A stretch of 64,000 nucleotides of DNA from Theristus sp. LFF4_11 (GCA_030248135.1 JASANC010003464.1:124001-188000), one strand, 5' to 3'. Positions 48,569 to 61,941 are shown, numbered from the stretch's first letter. Notes: generated by a model not told the origin, from the letters alone. A program made the numbers and translations.

Positions 48569-51500
48569 AAGGTTGATACTTTGAACTTTTTTCGTGGATG
48601 TGTTATGTTGCACAACGATTTCAAAATGGTCACCATGAAACACGGTTGAACATTTGTTGCGGTTAATCGGCACAGTGATGCAGTGTTGCCGCATGTCACA
48701 CTACCGTACATGCGCGTACGTTCTGTGTCGCACATGTACACACGTGTAGCAGCAAGCGCCCTGTCCTTTACAGACGTTGTGTTCCACTCTTGTCCGTCCG
48801 GCCTCTCGTTAACGACAAATCATAAAAATCGCGATTTTTAATGACACCGTGCTCGGGCACATTGTGCGAAATGCGCTCGTTAATCAGTTTTATGAGCCAT
48901 GTTTATTTGTTTTCGACCGCGGCGCTCTTTACAATATCATCTCTGGCTGGCCTGTGTTGTGCGTTGCTGTATTTATACGTGCCTTGGTTGTCTTTCTTTG
49001 TGTGATGCCGCCCCCGACTGCAGTGTCAGTTGACGCTCTCTCTCCATTTTACACGCTACTTTGTTTTCATAAGCGTAACACTCCATACACGCCGCTCAAC
49101 CGGTCGCTTTTCATTTGCTAATCAGTGATTTCATAAAAACATTGTACTATTTGCGAATTGTTGCTGCAAGACCATATTGTACATTGTTCAGACTCAAACT
49201 GATAACCGAAATGAAATACAACTCTGTTTGATCGACCGACGTAAGTGCCCATTTCCTAAATTCAAAATGTCAAGCGTTGTTGTTTACTTTTTTGTAAATA
49301 TGCGTCGCTGAATTGACTAAAATTAACTGCTCTTTTCTCACGCGTCCGTGTACGTCATAATCGTATCATATAAACACGACGTTTCTCACTTTTTTAACTG
49401 GACGTTTTTCACCGAAAACCAAATCTGATCCGATTGTCAACAGCGAACCTTGAAATTTCATTCCCACAGTGATCCCACATTTGAGGTGATCAGAATTTGT
49501 TCAGGCGTAAAAATGTTCCCCGGAACAATCAAACAATTCACAACAGACGTTTACCATTTTCAGCATTTCACAGTAAATGCGAATGATCATGAATTAGCCG
49601 CAAATGAATGGCTATGACATTTTCTCAAACATGTGCATGCAAGATGCAAGCAACATTTGTGTGTCTTTCATAAATCGCATGTGTAACAGATGTAGCGATC
49701 GTAATTGATTTCAAAGTGTTTTTTTCAAAACATTGTTAGCAATTGCATTTCACAACACATCTGCATAGGCGTAAAGTGCAGTGGCGTTTTTGCACCACCT
49801 TCGTTCACAACAAGATTGCACGATTTGTCGGTTGAGTTTGCAAATTATTTTGAAATGTGCATTCATATTTCATCAATTCAGTTTCAGTCTTACAGTACGC
49901 AATAGTGCGTTTTTGCATGTGTGTTGTTTGTTGCTGTTGCATGCATTCTGCACATGTACACTTCATTATTATTACCGTAGATAATTTCCATTGTAGTGCA
50001 CGTTGAAAATGAAAAACATTAAAAACTGCAGTGCCGAATCAAATTACACCCGTTGATTGATGACGATCGTTTTATGGCGGCCGCAGCGGCTGCGCGCACA
50101 AACATGAAACACGACAAAACTTTGTGAAATTGATTTTCGTCCAAATGTGTGCACGGTGACAGGGTGTGTCGATGTGTCAACCGAGTGCACCATTGCCACG
50201 GTGTCGCGTGGTGTCATCTGCCCCGGCCGCAACACCCTGTACACGTTGTGTAGGCATCTTTTACGCCATCGATCATTAGTGAGCGCGAATTTGCATGCAC
50301 GAATAGTTCAATAAATAAATTAACGACGTCGACAATGACGGGCGCACGCAAAAAGTTTCAATCGTCGCCCGGCACACTGCGCCTCTGTCAACAGCGTCAG
50401 CGCGTTTGAGTAATTTGTTCCGAAAAACTGTCAACTCGCATCGCGTCAATTGTCATCTTTTGATTCTGCCTGCATGCGTGTGTGCACCAACCAGAAACTA
50501 TGCTCACAACACAATAATGCACTTGCGTTTTATTTCCATCTCTCTTGTCTATAAAACGACGTCCGCGTGTTGAACATTACAAACATGCACACATGCGCGT
50601 GGCAAAGTTTTATGATTGCTGCCTGTATTAATGTTTCCAGTGAGAAAAAAACACTTGATTTGTTCGGCACGCCATTGATCATTGGATTAGTGAATTATTG
50701 GACATGGCAGTTGCGCGTGCGTCAGTGGCACACATGCACGGTGTCATTACGATCGCCCGCAAGTACTCACTGCACAGCCCGTGCACTCGCCACTGTTTGG
50801 GCCGTACTTACTGTTGTTAAAACGAAAAAACGGACGCTAAGGTTAATATCGTGAGCTGATCTTGCACGATCATTGAAATATTATCTGCTGTTGTCTGATA
50901 GCGCGCCCGCGTTTTGTTGTTCTGCATGCCCCCGAGTGCTCTTGAGTCTAGGATTTGTTTGGTTTCGTTGGTGATGCCAACAACGGTGTTTCGCCTGATT
51001 CATTTTTAACTGACGTTTCCACTTGACAGTTTCTTCATATTTCTTTGTTCTATTGATTTTATTCTGCAAGCGAGTCATTTACACAAAACGAGTTTCTTTG
51101 TACTGCGGCACACTTCTGAATGAAAACAAAAAACTGATTGGAAACTGTGCGATAAACAAAAAAGCTCGAGTTAATCTGATCAAGTGCGCTCCGTGGTGAG
51201 CGCTGGAACACCGGACACCGTGTTGTTATGTGGAGTGGCACGCGACTGTGAGAGTGCACTTGAATGCTTGCTGTTTTGATTTGTTTGTGGCTCAAGTGCA
51301 ATGCTGCTGACTCCATCGCAGGTTACGCACTACGGTGAACTAGCGCGGGGCATGTGGTGTGCCCGCGAGGCGTCGCTTGTCACAATCGGTGATTAGTCAG
51401 CAGATTGACATGCACTGTATGCGCTTGTCTCTCACTGAAGTAATATTCTATTTGCAAATCAACAACTGACCTCTGGTGGAAACATATATTGAAAGCGACA

Positions 51501-54500
51501 GAAGGTGTATTAAGAAAGCAGAGGCAAAAGTGACCATGTACATGGGAATTACGATGGCGAACACGACAGCGCATGTCCATTTTAATAGCAGTGTTGTTCA
51601 GTCTCGCGTTGCCAGACAATCACTAACCGGCAATGACATGTTCGCATTAAGCAACCCAGCGCACACCTACTAACGTTAATGGATAGCTTCGAGTAATTTC
51701 CTTGATATCTGTCGCTTCTTTTCGTGTCTTACTGCAAGAACAGTGGCCGTTTGGTGGCTGCAGTGCGTGTGCGTGTGTGTCATCAAACTAATACCATGAT
51801 CAGAGGACGCAAGTGAGATCGTGTTAGCGCTGTGTGCATAATGCAACTGCGCACACAAACACCACGGTTTTGTCGTTATTGACGCTTGGCTGACGCGCAC
51901 TGACGCTCCGCTGTCACTATGCGTTAACGCACATGCACGCTACAACGCACACGTCAAAACGCGTTTGGTGCGCTTGCGGCCGAACATTACATTCTGATCA
52001 GCACTTGTTACTCCGTGCAACATACGCACTTTTCCATCACAATGAAATTTCGAAACTTTTGTTACGATTTCAATATTTTTTCCGCGGATCCTCACGTCAA
52101 ACGTATTCCGTTCTGTTTTTTGCACACACCACTCTTTCGCGTTCGCTTGTGAATATAAAAAACTGCAAATTTGCCAGTGTTTCGTTTGACGTTATACAGT
52201 ACAGTCATAAACATGCGCTTCTCTCTTTGTTGTTGTGTTGAAGAACAAATTGCTTGCAATCAATCATGGCACTGAAAAAAGCGAACCAATAATTTTGTGC
52301 TTTTCGCGACGAATACGCCTGCGCCGGTGTGTTATGGTCGGTCGTAAAAAAGATACAACGCACCGTAGTGTACACCGTGCACTCGCTGTGCGATTCAGAC
52401 GTGGAAAACTTTACAGTCGCCCGCTAATTCTCGTTTTTGAAATTACTCCGTACAAACAGCGCATTTTATAGTTGTAGTAGTATTATTATTCACAAAAAGT
52501 GTCCCAATATTTTTATGTTTATTATTATCGTGGTTTGCAGCCGACGGCGCGTTGTTTTGGCGCAACAACAACGACCACGGCTGCACATGCTGCACATGGC
52601 GGCATGCTTCAATCACGCCACGCTCATTCACTCTGTGCACGCGCGTGCTCTATAAAACTGTTTTAATGTCAGCTAACAAAAAAACCGGAATTTATTGCTA
52701 AACAGCATTTCGCTGTTGTTGCTGAGCAGGTGCCCGTTATAGCAAGTCACCGCAAGCACTGTCTCGAATCAAAGAGCGCCCGCGTCCTAAATGAGTATCG
52801 CCATGAACAAAGTGGACATTAAAAGTGAAAATAAATGACTGAGCGAACGGCCGGGCAGCACGGATGCCACGCGGGCCTCAACGTGATCAGTCATTTTTTG
52901 ATGACCGCAGTCGCGGGCAATGAGCGACATGAGCAATATGTCACATGAGCACACACAGGCATCGCTCGCATAACGACAGATGAGTCCGGCCCTGGGCAGT
53001 GCGGACGTACATCCACAAATCAGTCTCAGAGATTGCAGAAGTTTGCCTCTTTTTGCTCTCTTTGTCCGTTCATTACATGTACATGAGCGGGCGTGGATGA
53101 TGAATAGTGAACGAGCTGCGATGGCTGCACGGGGACGTGTGCTCGTGTGTGGTATGTTGAACGCCGAGAGCGCCGCACAGCTCTGCTGCCATTAATCACG
53201 CGCGTGCACAATCGCGCATTCATCAAGCCGCTTGTCAGTGCGTTTCACTTTCGGTTTGCCACCATTGATCATACGACATACACAGCCGCTTGCCCTGCCA
53301 CTGATCGGGCGTGTCTGCTGGCGCCCTGCGGCACTGCACATCCATCGTTCTTCTCTGATGTGTCCGTGCATCAATTTGTGGTTTATCTTGGTTGTATCGC
53401 CTTTAGGTTCATTCTTTTCGTTCCTCTGACCAGCGTAACTCCTTCTTTTCGACTTTATAATCATTTCAAACCTGTTTTATGTGGTGATATGATTAGCTTT
53501 CAAAACCTTACCAAAGCTACCGACGGAATTCCGTGGGTCTTTCTGTCACCGAGCTGTGTATTCGTGTCGAATGGAACAAAAACACAGTGCACTGGCAGGG
53601 GTGCGTTGTGTCGATGTTCACCAATTGATCATCAAGTTGTGTGTTTGCGTGCAGCCGTCTGCCACACGAACACACGCGCACATGCGCGCACGCACGCAGC
53701 CACTTTCATAATGGCTCTCATAAATCTTCGTTTCCCGCAATGGGTCATGTGCACAAGTATTTTATGACTTGGTGCAACCCATTATACCGCCGTTTTACAC
53801 TTGTATTTTCCATGGAAAACACGCTGCTCACTGAATTACGCTCATAAATTTGCAAACGTTAAAAACGCTGACAATATAAATACAGCACATAAAATTGCCA
53901 TTCTATTCGGTGCTGGCGGCGTTTGATGCGCGCGCTGTCATTAAAACATATTCACTGTGTCTTATTTGATTTGATTTTTATTGTTTTCTATAGCAGAATT
54001 CGCGTTGAAATGTTTATTGCTCTGGCGCAATCGTAAAAGTTAATTTCAACCGTAAAACGACCCTGCTGTTTGTTGCACGCAATTGCGAATCATGTCAGCA
54101 TCTCTGTGGTTTTTTACAGTTCCCCAAACAAAGCGAAGGCTCGCATCTCAAACTTGAGCAGATCCGCACATGGCTGTTCTATCTGCATGCAGCTGCACTT
54201 TTCGAAACACGCGTTGTTTGGCAGTTGCAGCGGTCTAGCCGTTCTCCGGCACCGACGCAATGCGTTGCATGACAAACGACGTGCATTTGTCTGCTGCAGA
54301 ACTTGCATGCACGGTGCTGCCATTTCGATATTGCGCCGCCAATCGACTGTCATTTATTACAGAGGCTTGTTTGCACAAACACTGAAAAACACTTTCTCGG
54401 CACAGTCGAAATGGCGACTGCAATCAGTCTCGTACAGCCGCGCGCGCTTGATGTTTCAAAGGTTGCCAGTGTCTCCAGTGAAGCAGCAGCATCTTTGCGA

Positions 54501-56146
54501 AGCAACACGACAACGAATAATGACAGTTTTTGCGTCAAAAGCACATTGCAGCGGCGATCGATCATCGGGCGCGCACACACACGCACGCAGCAATCGATCG
54601 CACGTAAACGCGCCTCTTTGACAGGCTATAAAATGTGCGTGATTGATTGGTGCAATCCGGCACGACCTATCAAGGCCGCCCATACACGCACGTCCATCAT
54701 CAATTATCAGACACGTCCTATGTGCACTTTTATGAACAGCCATATATTTGCGGCTGATTGATGTCGTGCACCGCGATTGGACACGCTCACCGCCGCCAGC
54801 GAATCACTGCACGCGCAGGGCGGAGTCGGCGGCACACAGCCTTTCATGTGTCAATGTGCATTTGGCCATTTGTGTGCCTGTTAGATCTGTCCTGTCTCTC
54901 TCACTGTGCGAGCGGCGCTCACTTCTCTCTGATACCCATACCCATGTCGCTGTTTGTTTCTTTCTTCGTCTCTCTCATCATACTGCGTTGATTCACTATA
55001 AAAGTTTGCTTCGACCTGCATCGTGATGATTATTATGTTGTTGTTGCAGTGATTTCAAGTTTACGTTATGTTTTGAAGTAAAACCACACACAAAAGTAAC
55101 TGTTGAGTGTATGCCAGTGTCACATCATGCCATGTCAGCCTTTACTTTGTTCAGTAATGCTTTTATATTTTTGTCAATTGCACATGTGACAGGAGCAGCC
55201 TTCAGGCATAATTCTATGGTATTATTATTTACTCAGCAAGAATACATATCCTGTGCTGTCATGTCGTTTGTTGCCCAATATAATACTGCAAAAGTGGCTC
55301 GATTTCACTTTTGATTGACACTTCAGATAGCATGTTTTTTCGCGATTGCTAGCTGTCATGTCGCGTGCGCATGGTTCATTATACATTTTTGTTGTGTTGT
55401 ATTGCAATCAAAATATATACACACAAACACTATTATTATCGTTTTTCGTTCGGATGCGCACACCACACACCACACATTCTATATTTATACATTTCGCCAG
55501 TGTTCCCATGCCATTCAAACTGTCCATTTGGCCTTGTTACGACACACGAGCTGTCACTCAGTTGTGACGATTTACATGTGACGTTTTATGTCGGCCGCAG
55601 TGGCCAGTGTTTGCAGGATGTTTGCTTGTGCGTGTCTGGTGCGACCATCAAATTGCACACACGCTCATCCGACTGTCTCGTGTGCACCCACACCTCAGCT
55701 ATGCCCAGTTTCAGTGCTCATATCAATTGTATGCCGCTTTCCGTTTTCACTTGGATTCACAAGGGATTGTCGTGATCACCAATGTTGTGCCAAATGGGTT
55801 TCTTTATTCAAGCTGCTCCACGCGAATTCAAAAGTGCACAACCACAATTTTATTGTTTCAGGTTTCATATTAGATACGTAAAGATTTGTCGCGATTTACT
55901 GCTTGAACAAATAATCCCATTGAACGTACGGTTCATAACAATCTTTGCAACGACACGTAACACATCACGACCACCAACACCGTCACTCGTCGGTAATGCC
56001 AATGGTGTCCACGTCACATTCGCAGTACCTTTGCCCGGACTTCATGTCGCCCATGACTTCTACGGTAAGAGTTCTCAGTTGTTGTCGCTTGTTTTGACAT
56101 TGTGCAACACCAATGTGCACCACTACTGCGCTATGACGACTATTAT

Positions 56147-56346
56147 CTTTTTTTGGGTGCTGCGACTCAATGCGTTTGCAGACGTAGAAAAGAAACTACT
56201 TTCAACCTTTATGGGACAATTCAAAATAACCGAAGTGACCGGGCCCAGCCCTATTCAGGGGAGTCGGTTACCAATTTTGAATTCGCGCGTCATGCATGAA
56301 ACTGTTTGGCTATCTATGCGCGCATTGAGTCTCGGAACCAAAATAA
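56147..56346. repeat. Palindromic desert element, copy B
   Basis: Inverted ends TTTGGGTGCTGCGACTCAATGCG and CGCATTGAGTCTCGGAACCAAA. The interior block GAATTCGCGCGTCATGCAT matches copy A, and CAATTCAAAATA matches copy C. The 205-codon open frame at 55782-56399 runs through it and is not a gene. Confidence 0.7.
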
Positions 56347-56431
56347 AAGATAACAAACACTTTTTTGTCATTCGCTGTGAAGCGTGCGCCCTTGATTAAT
56401 CATGCATGGCACGTTCTCCCGCGCGTATTTA

Positions 56432-56792
56432 GCTCATAAATTCAGCGAGCATATTGCATCGACTGCAAGTTTTTCTTAGCTAAATAAGCTAAATCACATA
56501 TAAGCTCACAAAGAGCCGACAAAAAAATGAGAAAAGGCCACAAAACAACAAAACTGGAAATGTCTAAAACGTGAATTATTACCGTCTGCTTTCTTGCTTG
56601 TGGACGTGCGCTGTTGCTAGCGCGCTTGGGGAATAAAAAATCCAATTTTTCTCATTTCCTCTGCCATTATGTATGATTTATGGTTGTCATTTGACTTTCG
56701 ACGCACGGGAACAACATTTTATTACAGTGCAGAACACAAAAGTTTTGGGCGCACACACATACATAACACACACGTTGACCGGACCATAAATT
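56432..56792 (+). promoter_or_regulatory. Candidate homeodomain-site cluster about 0.6-1 kb upstream of the NET exon
   Basis: Three matching words lie within 360 bases: GCTCATAAA (56432-56440), TGATTTATGG (56674-56683) and CCATAAATT (56784-56792). TGATTTATGG has the form of a Pbx/posterior-Hox composite. Function is inferred. Confidence 0.4.
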
Positions 56793-57404
56793 TTTACGAT
56801 TTTTTCTGTTCATAGCGAGAATGTATCGCAGAGGACGCAAACAAGCAATAAATTTTAATCCGTGCGCAATGTGTGCGCGGTGCTATGTGATGCGTCTTTC
56901 GCGTTTCGTTTTACCATTCAATTTAGTGTGACACCCTGCAGGCTGATTTGCAATACACACATACATTCTCGCCTCGCTGCCCGTTTTCGTCCAAAGCTGC
57001 ACGCTCAAAGATAAATGGTGTTCGCAACATGAATAAAAAAACTTTCTCTTAGTTTTTTTGATTTGTGACACAACTGAGACGAAAAACGAGAAACAGAGAG
57101 AGACTGCAAAACTAGAATAAAGGGCGTTCCGACCGCCGTCGGCATGATGAATTTGCGCCGACGAGAAAATAGCCGATGGCACGCAATCTCGTGTGTTCAT
57201 GCGCACAAAAAACATTTGATCTTTGCAATCGTGTGCTGGCTGATTGGTGTGGATGGCGCGTGCTGGCGTGCGATTGTGAAGCAAAGCAAACGAACGATGA
57301 GTTGCAATTAAAACGAATGTCTTTCTAAAACAAATTCTGAAAGACGCATGGTGCCTGAATAATCAGAGAATGCAACGTTCTACTTTTCATTTTGCGTATT
57401 TCAG

Positions 57405-58853
57405 GCGGACGTTGGCAAGAGTCCCCTGGCGTTGCTGGCGCAAACGTGCCAGAGCATCGGGCTGCCGGACAACCAGTCAAAGTCGAAGTCGACCATCCTG
57501 CCAGCATCGGAGAACGGCAAGTCGTCGACGTCGCCCAAGAACGAGCATCTGCGCAAGACAGACGGCTCAGGGCTGAATGGGCTACACGACAGCAGACGCA
57601 CTGGCAGCTCGCTGAGCGTACAGACTGAGCAGGAGCACAGCAAGTCAGCGCTCGACAAAGCCACCACGGGCACACCGAACCGGCCGAACTCTGCCGGCAC
57701 CAGCGGTCAAACGATGCCGCCGAACTTGACGGCGTCGATGCGTGCCGCTGCCGCTGCGGCGGCCGCCGCCGGCTACCCGTCCGGTCTGGCCGGTCTCTCT
57801 GCGGCCTACCACAACCCGGCCGCACTTGCCGCCAACTACCCGCACCAGCTGCTCGCAGCCGCCGGCCTCGGCTCGTACCACCCGGGCATGAATCCGTTCA
57901 TGCCGCCGCTGCCCGGCTTCCCGCCAGCCGCGATGAACGCCATCGGCTTTCCGCGTCTTTGCGTCGATCCGATGTGCAAAAACTGTCCGCCGTCGATGCC
58001 GGGGCGTCCGTGCAACCTCGGATGCACCGGCTGCTCCACGGGCGTCGGCGGGCCGATGGACTTTGCGACGCAGATGCTGTTGGCGTCAAGCAATCCGTAC
58101 GGATCGCTGCTCGCTGCGTCACAGTATCCAGGTGAGCGCAAATGCCGCTTTCGTTCTCTGCTTTTAGATTCGTTTCGCCTCCTGGTAGAGGTGCACCACA
58201 GTGCAACATCCATCATTGTCATCAGTCTGTGCGAAAACCGTAGATGCGTGCTGTTTCGTTCAGGTTTATCGATGCCGAGTCTGTTTGGCGGCCTGAGCAG
58301 CAGCCCGTCGGTGGCGTCGACGAGCGCCACATCAGCGAGCACCACCAGCACGAGCGCTGCCAGCGGCACGCTGTCCTCGACGGCGCCCACGCTGCCACTG
58401 CCCACTGCAGCGAAGCACATCTGCAATTGGGTCAGCACTGACGGACCCTGCCTGAAGGAGTTTGCATCCGGCGAAGATCTTGCCAACCACCTGCGTACGC
58501 ACGTGACGCCAGACAGTAAAACGAGCAGCGCAGCGTCAACCAGCGGCACCGCGGCAGCGCCGTTCACATCGACGACTGCGACGACGTCATTGTTGGCGAC
58601 AAGCACCAGCAGCACGGCGCCGACCACCAACGGCACCAACAACACTCGCTCGCCAACACCCCGTCTCAACTCCTATCTAAACTCATTACGATTCCACCCG
58701 TATGCAAAGCCACCGAACAGTTCAACGGCCACGGGCGTGCCCCCAGCGCCAGTAACCCCTCTGACGCCGCATCTGCCGTTTTCGCCATATGCCGCCGCGG
58801 CAATGAGCGCACTCTATGGACAGAGACTGCCCAGTTCCATTCAACACCCTTGA
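57405..58853 (+). CDS. NET-family zinc-finger regulator (elbow/noc, ZNF503/703-like), last two exons
   Basis: NET proteins are nuclear transcriptional repressors that pattern appendages, tracheae and tail tissue. Exons 57405-58131 and 58264-58853 join in phase and encode 438 residues ending at TGA 58851. The segment opens with the Sp-type motif KSPLALLAQTC. A Ser/Asn-rich linker and a run of nine alanines follow, then a Pro/Met-rich region and a cysteine cluster beginning FPRLCVDPMCKNCPP. The single atypical finger at 58416-58506 reads CNWVSTDGPC ... HLRTH, with eight residues between the cysteines, the NET hallmark. The C-terminus keeps LRFHPYAKPP and SALYGQRLP, also typical. I see no FKPY Groucho-binding motif in these exons. 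An acceptor at 57404 and the lack of an early ATG show that a first exon lies upstream; I could not find it. Confidence 0.92.
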   Translation, partial: ADVGKSPLALLAQTCQSIGLPDNQSKSKSTILPASENGKSSTSPKNEHLRKTDGSGLNGLHDSRRTGSSLSVQTEQEHSKSALDKATTGTPNRPNSAGTSGQTMPPNLTASMRAAAAAAAAAGYPSGLAGLSAAYHNPAALAANYPHQLLAAAGLGSYHPGMNPFMPPLPGFPPAAMNAIGFPRLCVDPMCKNCPPSMPGRPCNLGCTGCSTGVGGPMDFATQMLLASSNPYGSLLAASQYPGERKCRFRSLLLDSFRLLVEVHHSATSIIVISLCENRRCVLFRSGLSMPSLFGGLSSSPSVASTSATSASTTSTSAASGTLSSTAPTLPLPTAAKHICNWVSTDGPCLKEFASGEDLANHLRTHVTPDSKTSSAASTSGTAAAPFTSTTATTSLLATSTSSTAPTTNGTNNTRSPTPRLNSYLNSLRFHPYAKPPNSSTATGVPPAPVTPLTPHLPFSPYAAAAMSALYGQRLPSSIQHP

Positions 58854-59681
58854 TTTGCGCTTGGCGTTGCTTCACCATGTACGGACATCCATTCACATAT
58901 TCAACATTTTGTTGCTGTTGCTGTTTTGGTTTGGTGTCATACAAACAGTCTAGTACCTTTTGTGACAGAAACATTGTTGTTACGTGCACGCATTCTTATG
59001 TGTCCATTGTTTTGATGCGAGAATTTCAACAGCTCTGTTTCTCAGTTTTTCAAGCAGTATTTTTCATGAATGCTTGCGATGCTTCATACTTCTCAAGTTA
59101 TGGCATGCGTTATTGTCTAACCAAATTGAAAGTCTGGCAATCTATACTTGCTTTTTTGCCTCTGTTTGTTGCTTTGAATGTGTAATACCGTAGTTTCAAT
59201 CCCGGCGTCATAAGTGCACAAACATTTTATGGTGGAGTTTTTGCTGCTGTCATTTTAAAACTGGTTAATAATTAGAGACAATTACTCCGTTGTCATTTTA
59301 ATGTAGGTCGTTTCATTTCACATCTGTTTTTGTTCTAAACGACATCGGTTTGAAATTTATGATTTAGTTTATACATTATTGCGTTTCATTGTTGATTACT
59401 ACAATTGTGATATAATTTACAACAAAACTATTGTGGTGCCTGTTTTTTATTATGTGTAATGTTTGGGATTTGAAATATTCTGTTATTCAAAACATACAAA
59501 TTTTTTGAAACTATCTCCCAAACACGTGTATGTTACGGTTCATTATTACCAGTTTGTTGCGATTGTTCCCCATTGCGCAGATTCTGCAAGAAATTATCTC
59601 AGATGTATTTCAGTGACTGTGTTTACTTTATGCTTCACACCGTCGTACAGTTTACATGTAGGTAGGGACAACTGTGCTACA

Positions 59682-59687
59682 AATAAA
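59682..59687 (+). terminator. Polyadenylation signal AATAAA of the NET-family gene
   Basis: A canonical hexamer about 830 bases after the stop codon, in AT-rich sequence free of genes. This 3' UTR length is plausible for a regulated transcription factor. Confidence 0.5.
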
Positions 59688-61803
59688 TGATCACAAAATT
59701 ACATTCTTACCATTCGCCTCTTTCAACCACCAAGGCAAGGAATTCAAAACATACATGCGTCGAACATCACTGTTTGAAACTCAATTTTCTTTAAATTCAC
59801 ACACACACACAGCAGTGCAGCACAGTGCACAGACTTGCAGTAGTTCACACCAGAGCATTGCTAAGACAGAATGCCACGTTTTGTGGTGACCATCAATATT
59901 GTGCAAATCGCTCGTCGATCTCAAATCAGAGTAGTACTGCTGATTCATTGCTGGCGTTTTGATTCTTGCAACTGTGCGCACTTTTAATGAAATATTATTG
60001 CATTCACCGCAGTTGCACTGTTGTTTTCGTATGTATACTACATTACAATACACAGACACACAGATACACACACAGCAAACCAAATGTGTACAAGTCGAAA
60101 CAAATTATGATTGATTATTTCAACGAGAGAACAGCAACAACAGCAGCAGCGACGACGAGCGAAATTATAAAGGCAAACATCGAAATTGATAGTGTCAAAT
60201 CACGCGAAACGCGCATACAGTACACACAGCTGCGAATTCAAAAAATGCCCGCATGAAACTCGATCAGCAGATGAAATTCGATTTAGTTTGAATGGGAAGA
60301 ACTTTATTCGATGTGCATGAGTGCACGCAAGTTGCAGGCTACATCAACGACTCATTCAGTCATCTCATTAGCAACTGATTATGTTGCTAGCAGTGTGCAA
60401 CGGTTAGCGCATGCACGCGTGCGCAGCGTGTCATGTGCTACTAATTCAATCTGCCAGCCATTCGCGGTGCTCCTGTGTGCTTCACACATTGTTACGATTG
60501 ATTGGCCGACCAGATTGTATCATTAGGCCGAGTCACCACGACACGAGTCACTCGGGCAAGGTGGAAAGCCGTTTGTTTATGACAAGTTTTGTGATCGCGA
60601 CAGACTAAACCACGATGTGAGATTCGGGGACTCAACGAAAACTGACAATGTGAATTGTGCAGCGAAAGTAACATACGTATTACGGCTGACACAATAGTGT
60701 GTCGCTGCAACGTTTACAGAACGCAGCAGGGCAGACACAGTTTGATTCGAGTGGACACGAGACGTCACGTGCGCTAACCGCATTCAGTCGCTCATTCGAG
60801 TGACGTGTGCGCTAATGTGCTCTGACGAGTTCACTGCGTGCTGTGCGGCCGAGCCAACCATGCGCAGCGGCACGCTCTCTTTTGTCAATGCAATTTTCGT
60901 ATGTTTCGACATCTGAATAAAGGGGAATCATTGAACGGTGATTTTAATTATTGCGCCCCGTGTACAGTGTGCGTGTGTGCTCTGATGCAAAAGTTTGCCA
61001 GATTACCAAATCGCACACTATTCCAGTGCACGCATTAAACGTGTGATCGGAGTTAGTGGCAATGAGAAGATCTGATTATTTATAGTGCACCGTGCCGTGC
61101 GTGTCTGGCGTTATGCAGCCTCGTTTGTGTGCTGATGTTGAATTAAATTTCACTGAAATTGCAAAATTAAATCACTAAAATTCACTACACACCACGCAGT
61201 CGGTGGTGACTTGATTTTTGATGTCGAAATCTGTCGTCACAATGCTGCACAACATAAGTGATGTGCTCGCATTATTGTTTCGGAATCAATCGTAAACGAC
61301 GTTTTGCAATTTTTGGTTGTTTGATTCAATTAAGGTTTTTTTTCCCTGAGACGATCGTTTCCTTCTCAGACAAGCGTCAAGCCATCAGTGCATGCATTGC
61401 ATTCATTGTGCGGCAATTTGCTCTGTGTGTCATCGCAGTCGAAGCGTTTGCTTTTTTCTTTGACAAAAACTTGAACTTAGAAACGATAACTGCCAAAAGG
61501 ACAGTTAAACGATGGTCATGCACATAACTGCCGATCAATGACAGTTTTATTGGAAATTTCAAATCAACTTTGAATTCGAGCACGCGTTCATGTTCGACAA
61601 AAGTAACCGAACATTTGCATTTTTATTTCTCAACCGTGCGGTTTTTTTGTGAATGACAAACCGCAACACATGAAGTGAGTCTGATTTGAAAAAGGCCATG
61701 CCGCCCGCATTGTGTGTTCTGAATAAATAAAAAACGCTAATGCATTGTAAAATCGTAAAATTAGGAAACAACGACGTCCATGGCTGCCGTTACGGGAACG
61801 CTC

Positions 61804-61887
61804 AATTTATGGGAGCACGCTCCGCGTATACACGCGACTTTTATGTTTTACTGCAGCGCTTAATGGCAATCGACAACGAATTTATGG
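61804..61887 (+). promoter_or_regulatory. Paired AATTTATGG words
   Basis: Exact AATTTATGG at 61804-61812 and 61879-61887, 75 bases apart, with TTTATG between them near 61844. These are candidate posterior-Hox/Caudal sites downstream of the NET-family gene. Confidence 0.35.
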
Positions 61888-61941
61888 TTAATCACAATTG
61901 AAGTTGAACACGTCGACAAACCGTGCAAAACAGAGATGGTA

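Larger units (their letters stand above)
34631..57404. other. Gene desert upstream of the NET-family gene
   Basis: About 23 kb without a recognisable coding exon on either strand. The start includes the unc80 promoter side. Open frames of up to 206 codons (for example 53147-53767) lack family similarity and splice partners. The region contains many AT-rich homeodomain-like words (TTTATG, TAAT, TGATTGAT), short GC-rich blocks, two copies of a palindromic repeat and a perfect hairpin. The missing first exon of the NET-family gene should lie here. The organisation is that expected of a developmental regulator's control region, which is an inference. Confidence 0.6.

Noticed and set aside
53640..53700. 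Alternating CG/CA tract with Z-DNA potential
   Set aside because: Such tracts are common throughout the right half and show no association with a feature.
53147..53767. 206-codon open frame in the desert
   Set aside because: The composition mirrors local CA/GC-rich DNA, there is no recognisable domain, other frames are also open, and no splice partners were found.
54070..54621. 183-codon open frame
   Set aside because: No family similarity; Arg/Ser/His-rich composition typical of chance frames, with competing frames on both strands.
37520..55003. TATAAAA words at 37520, 40968, 50550, 52651, 54627 and 54997 as promoters
   Set aside because: They also occur on the minus strand, and the excess over chance is modest for AT-rich DNA; no transcript start evidence accompanies them.
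55782..56399. 205-codon open frame
   Set aside because: It runs through palindromic element copy B; the reading frame is not kept in copies A and C, so it is not under coding constraint.
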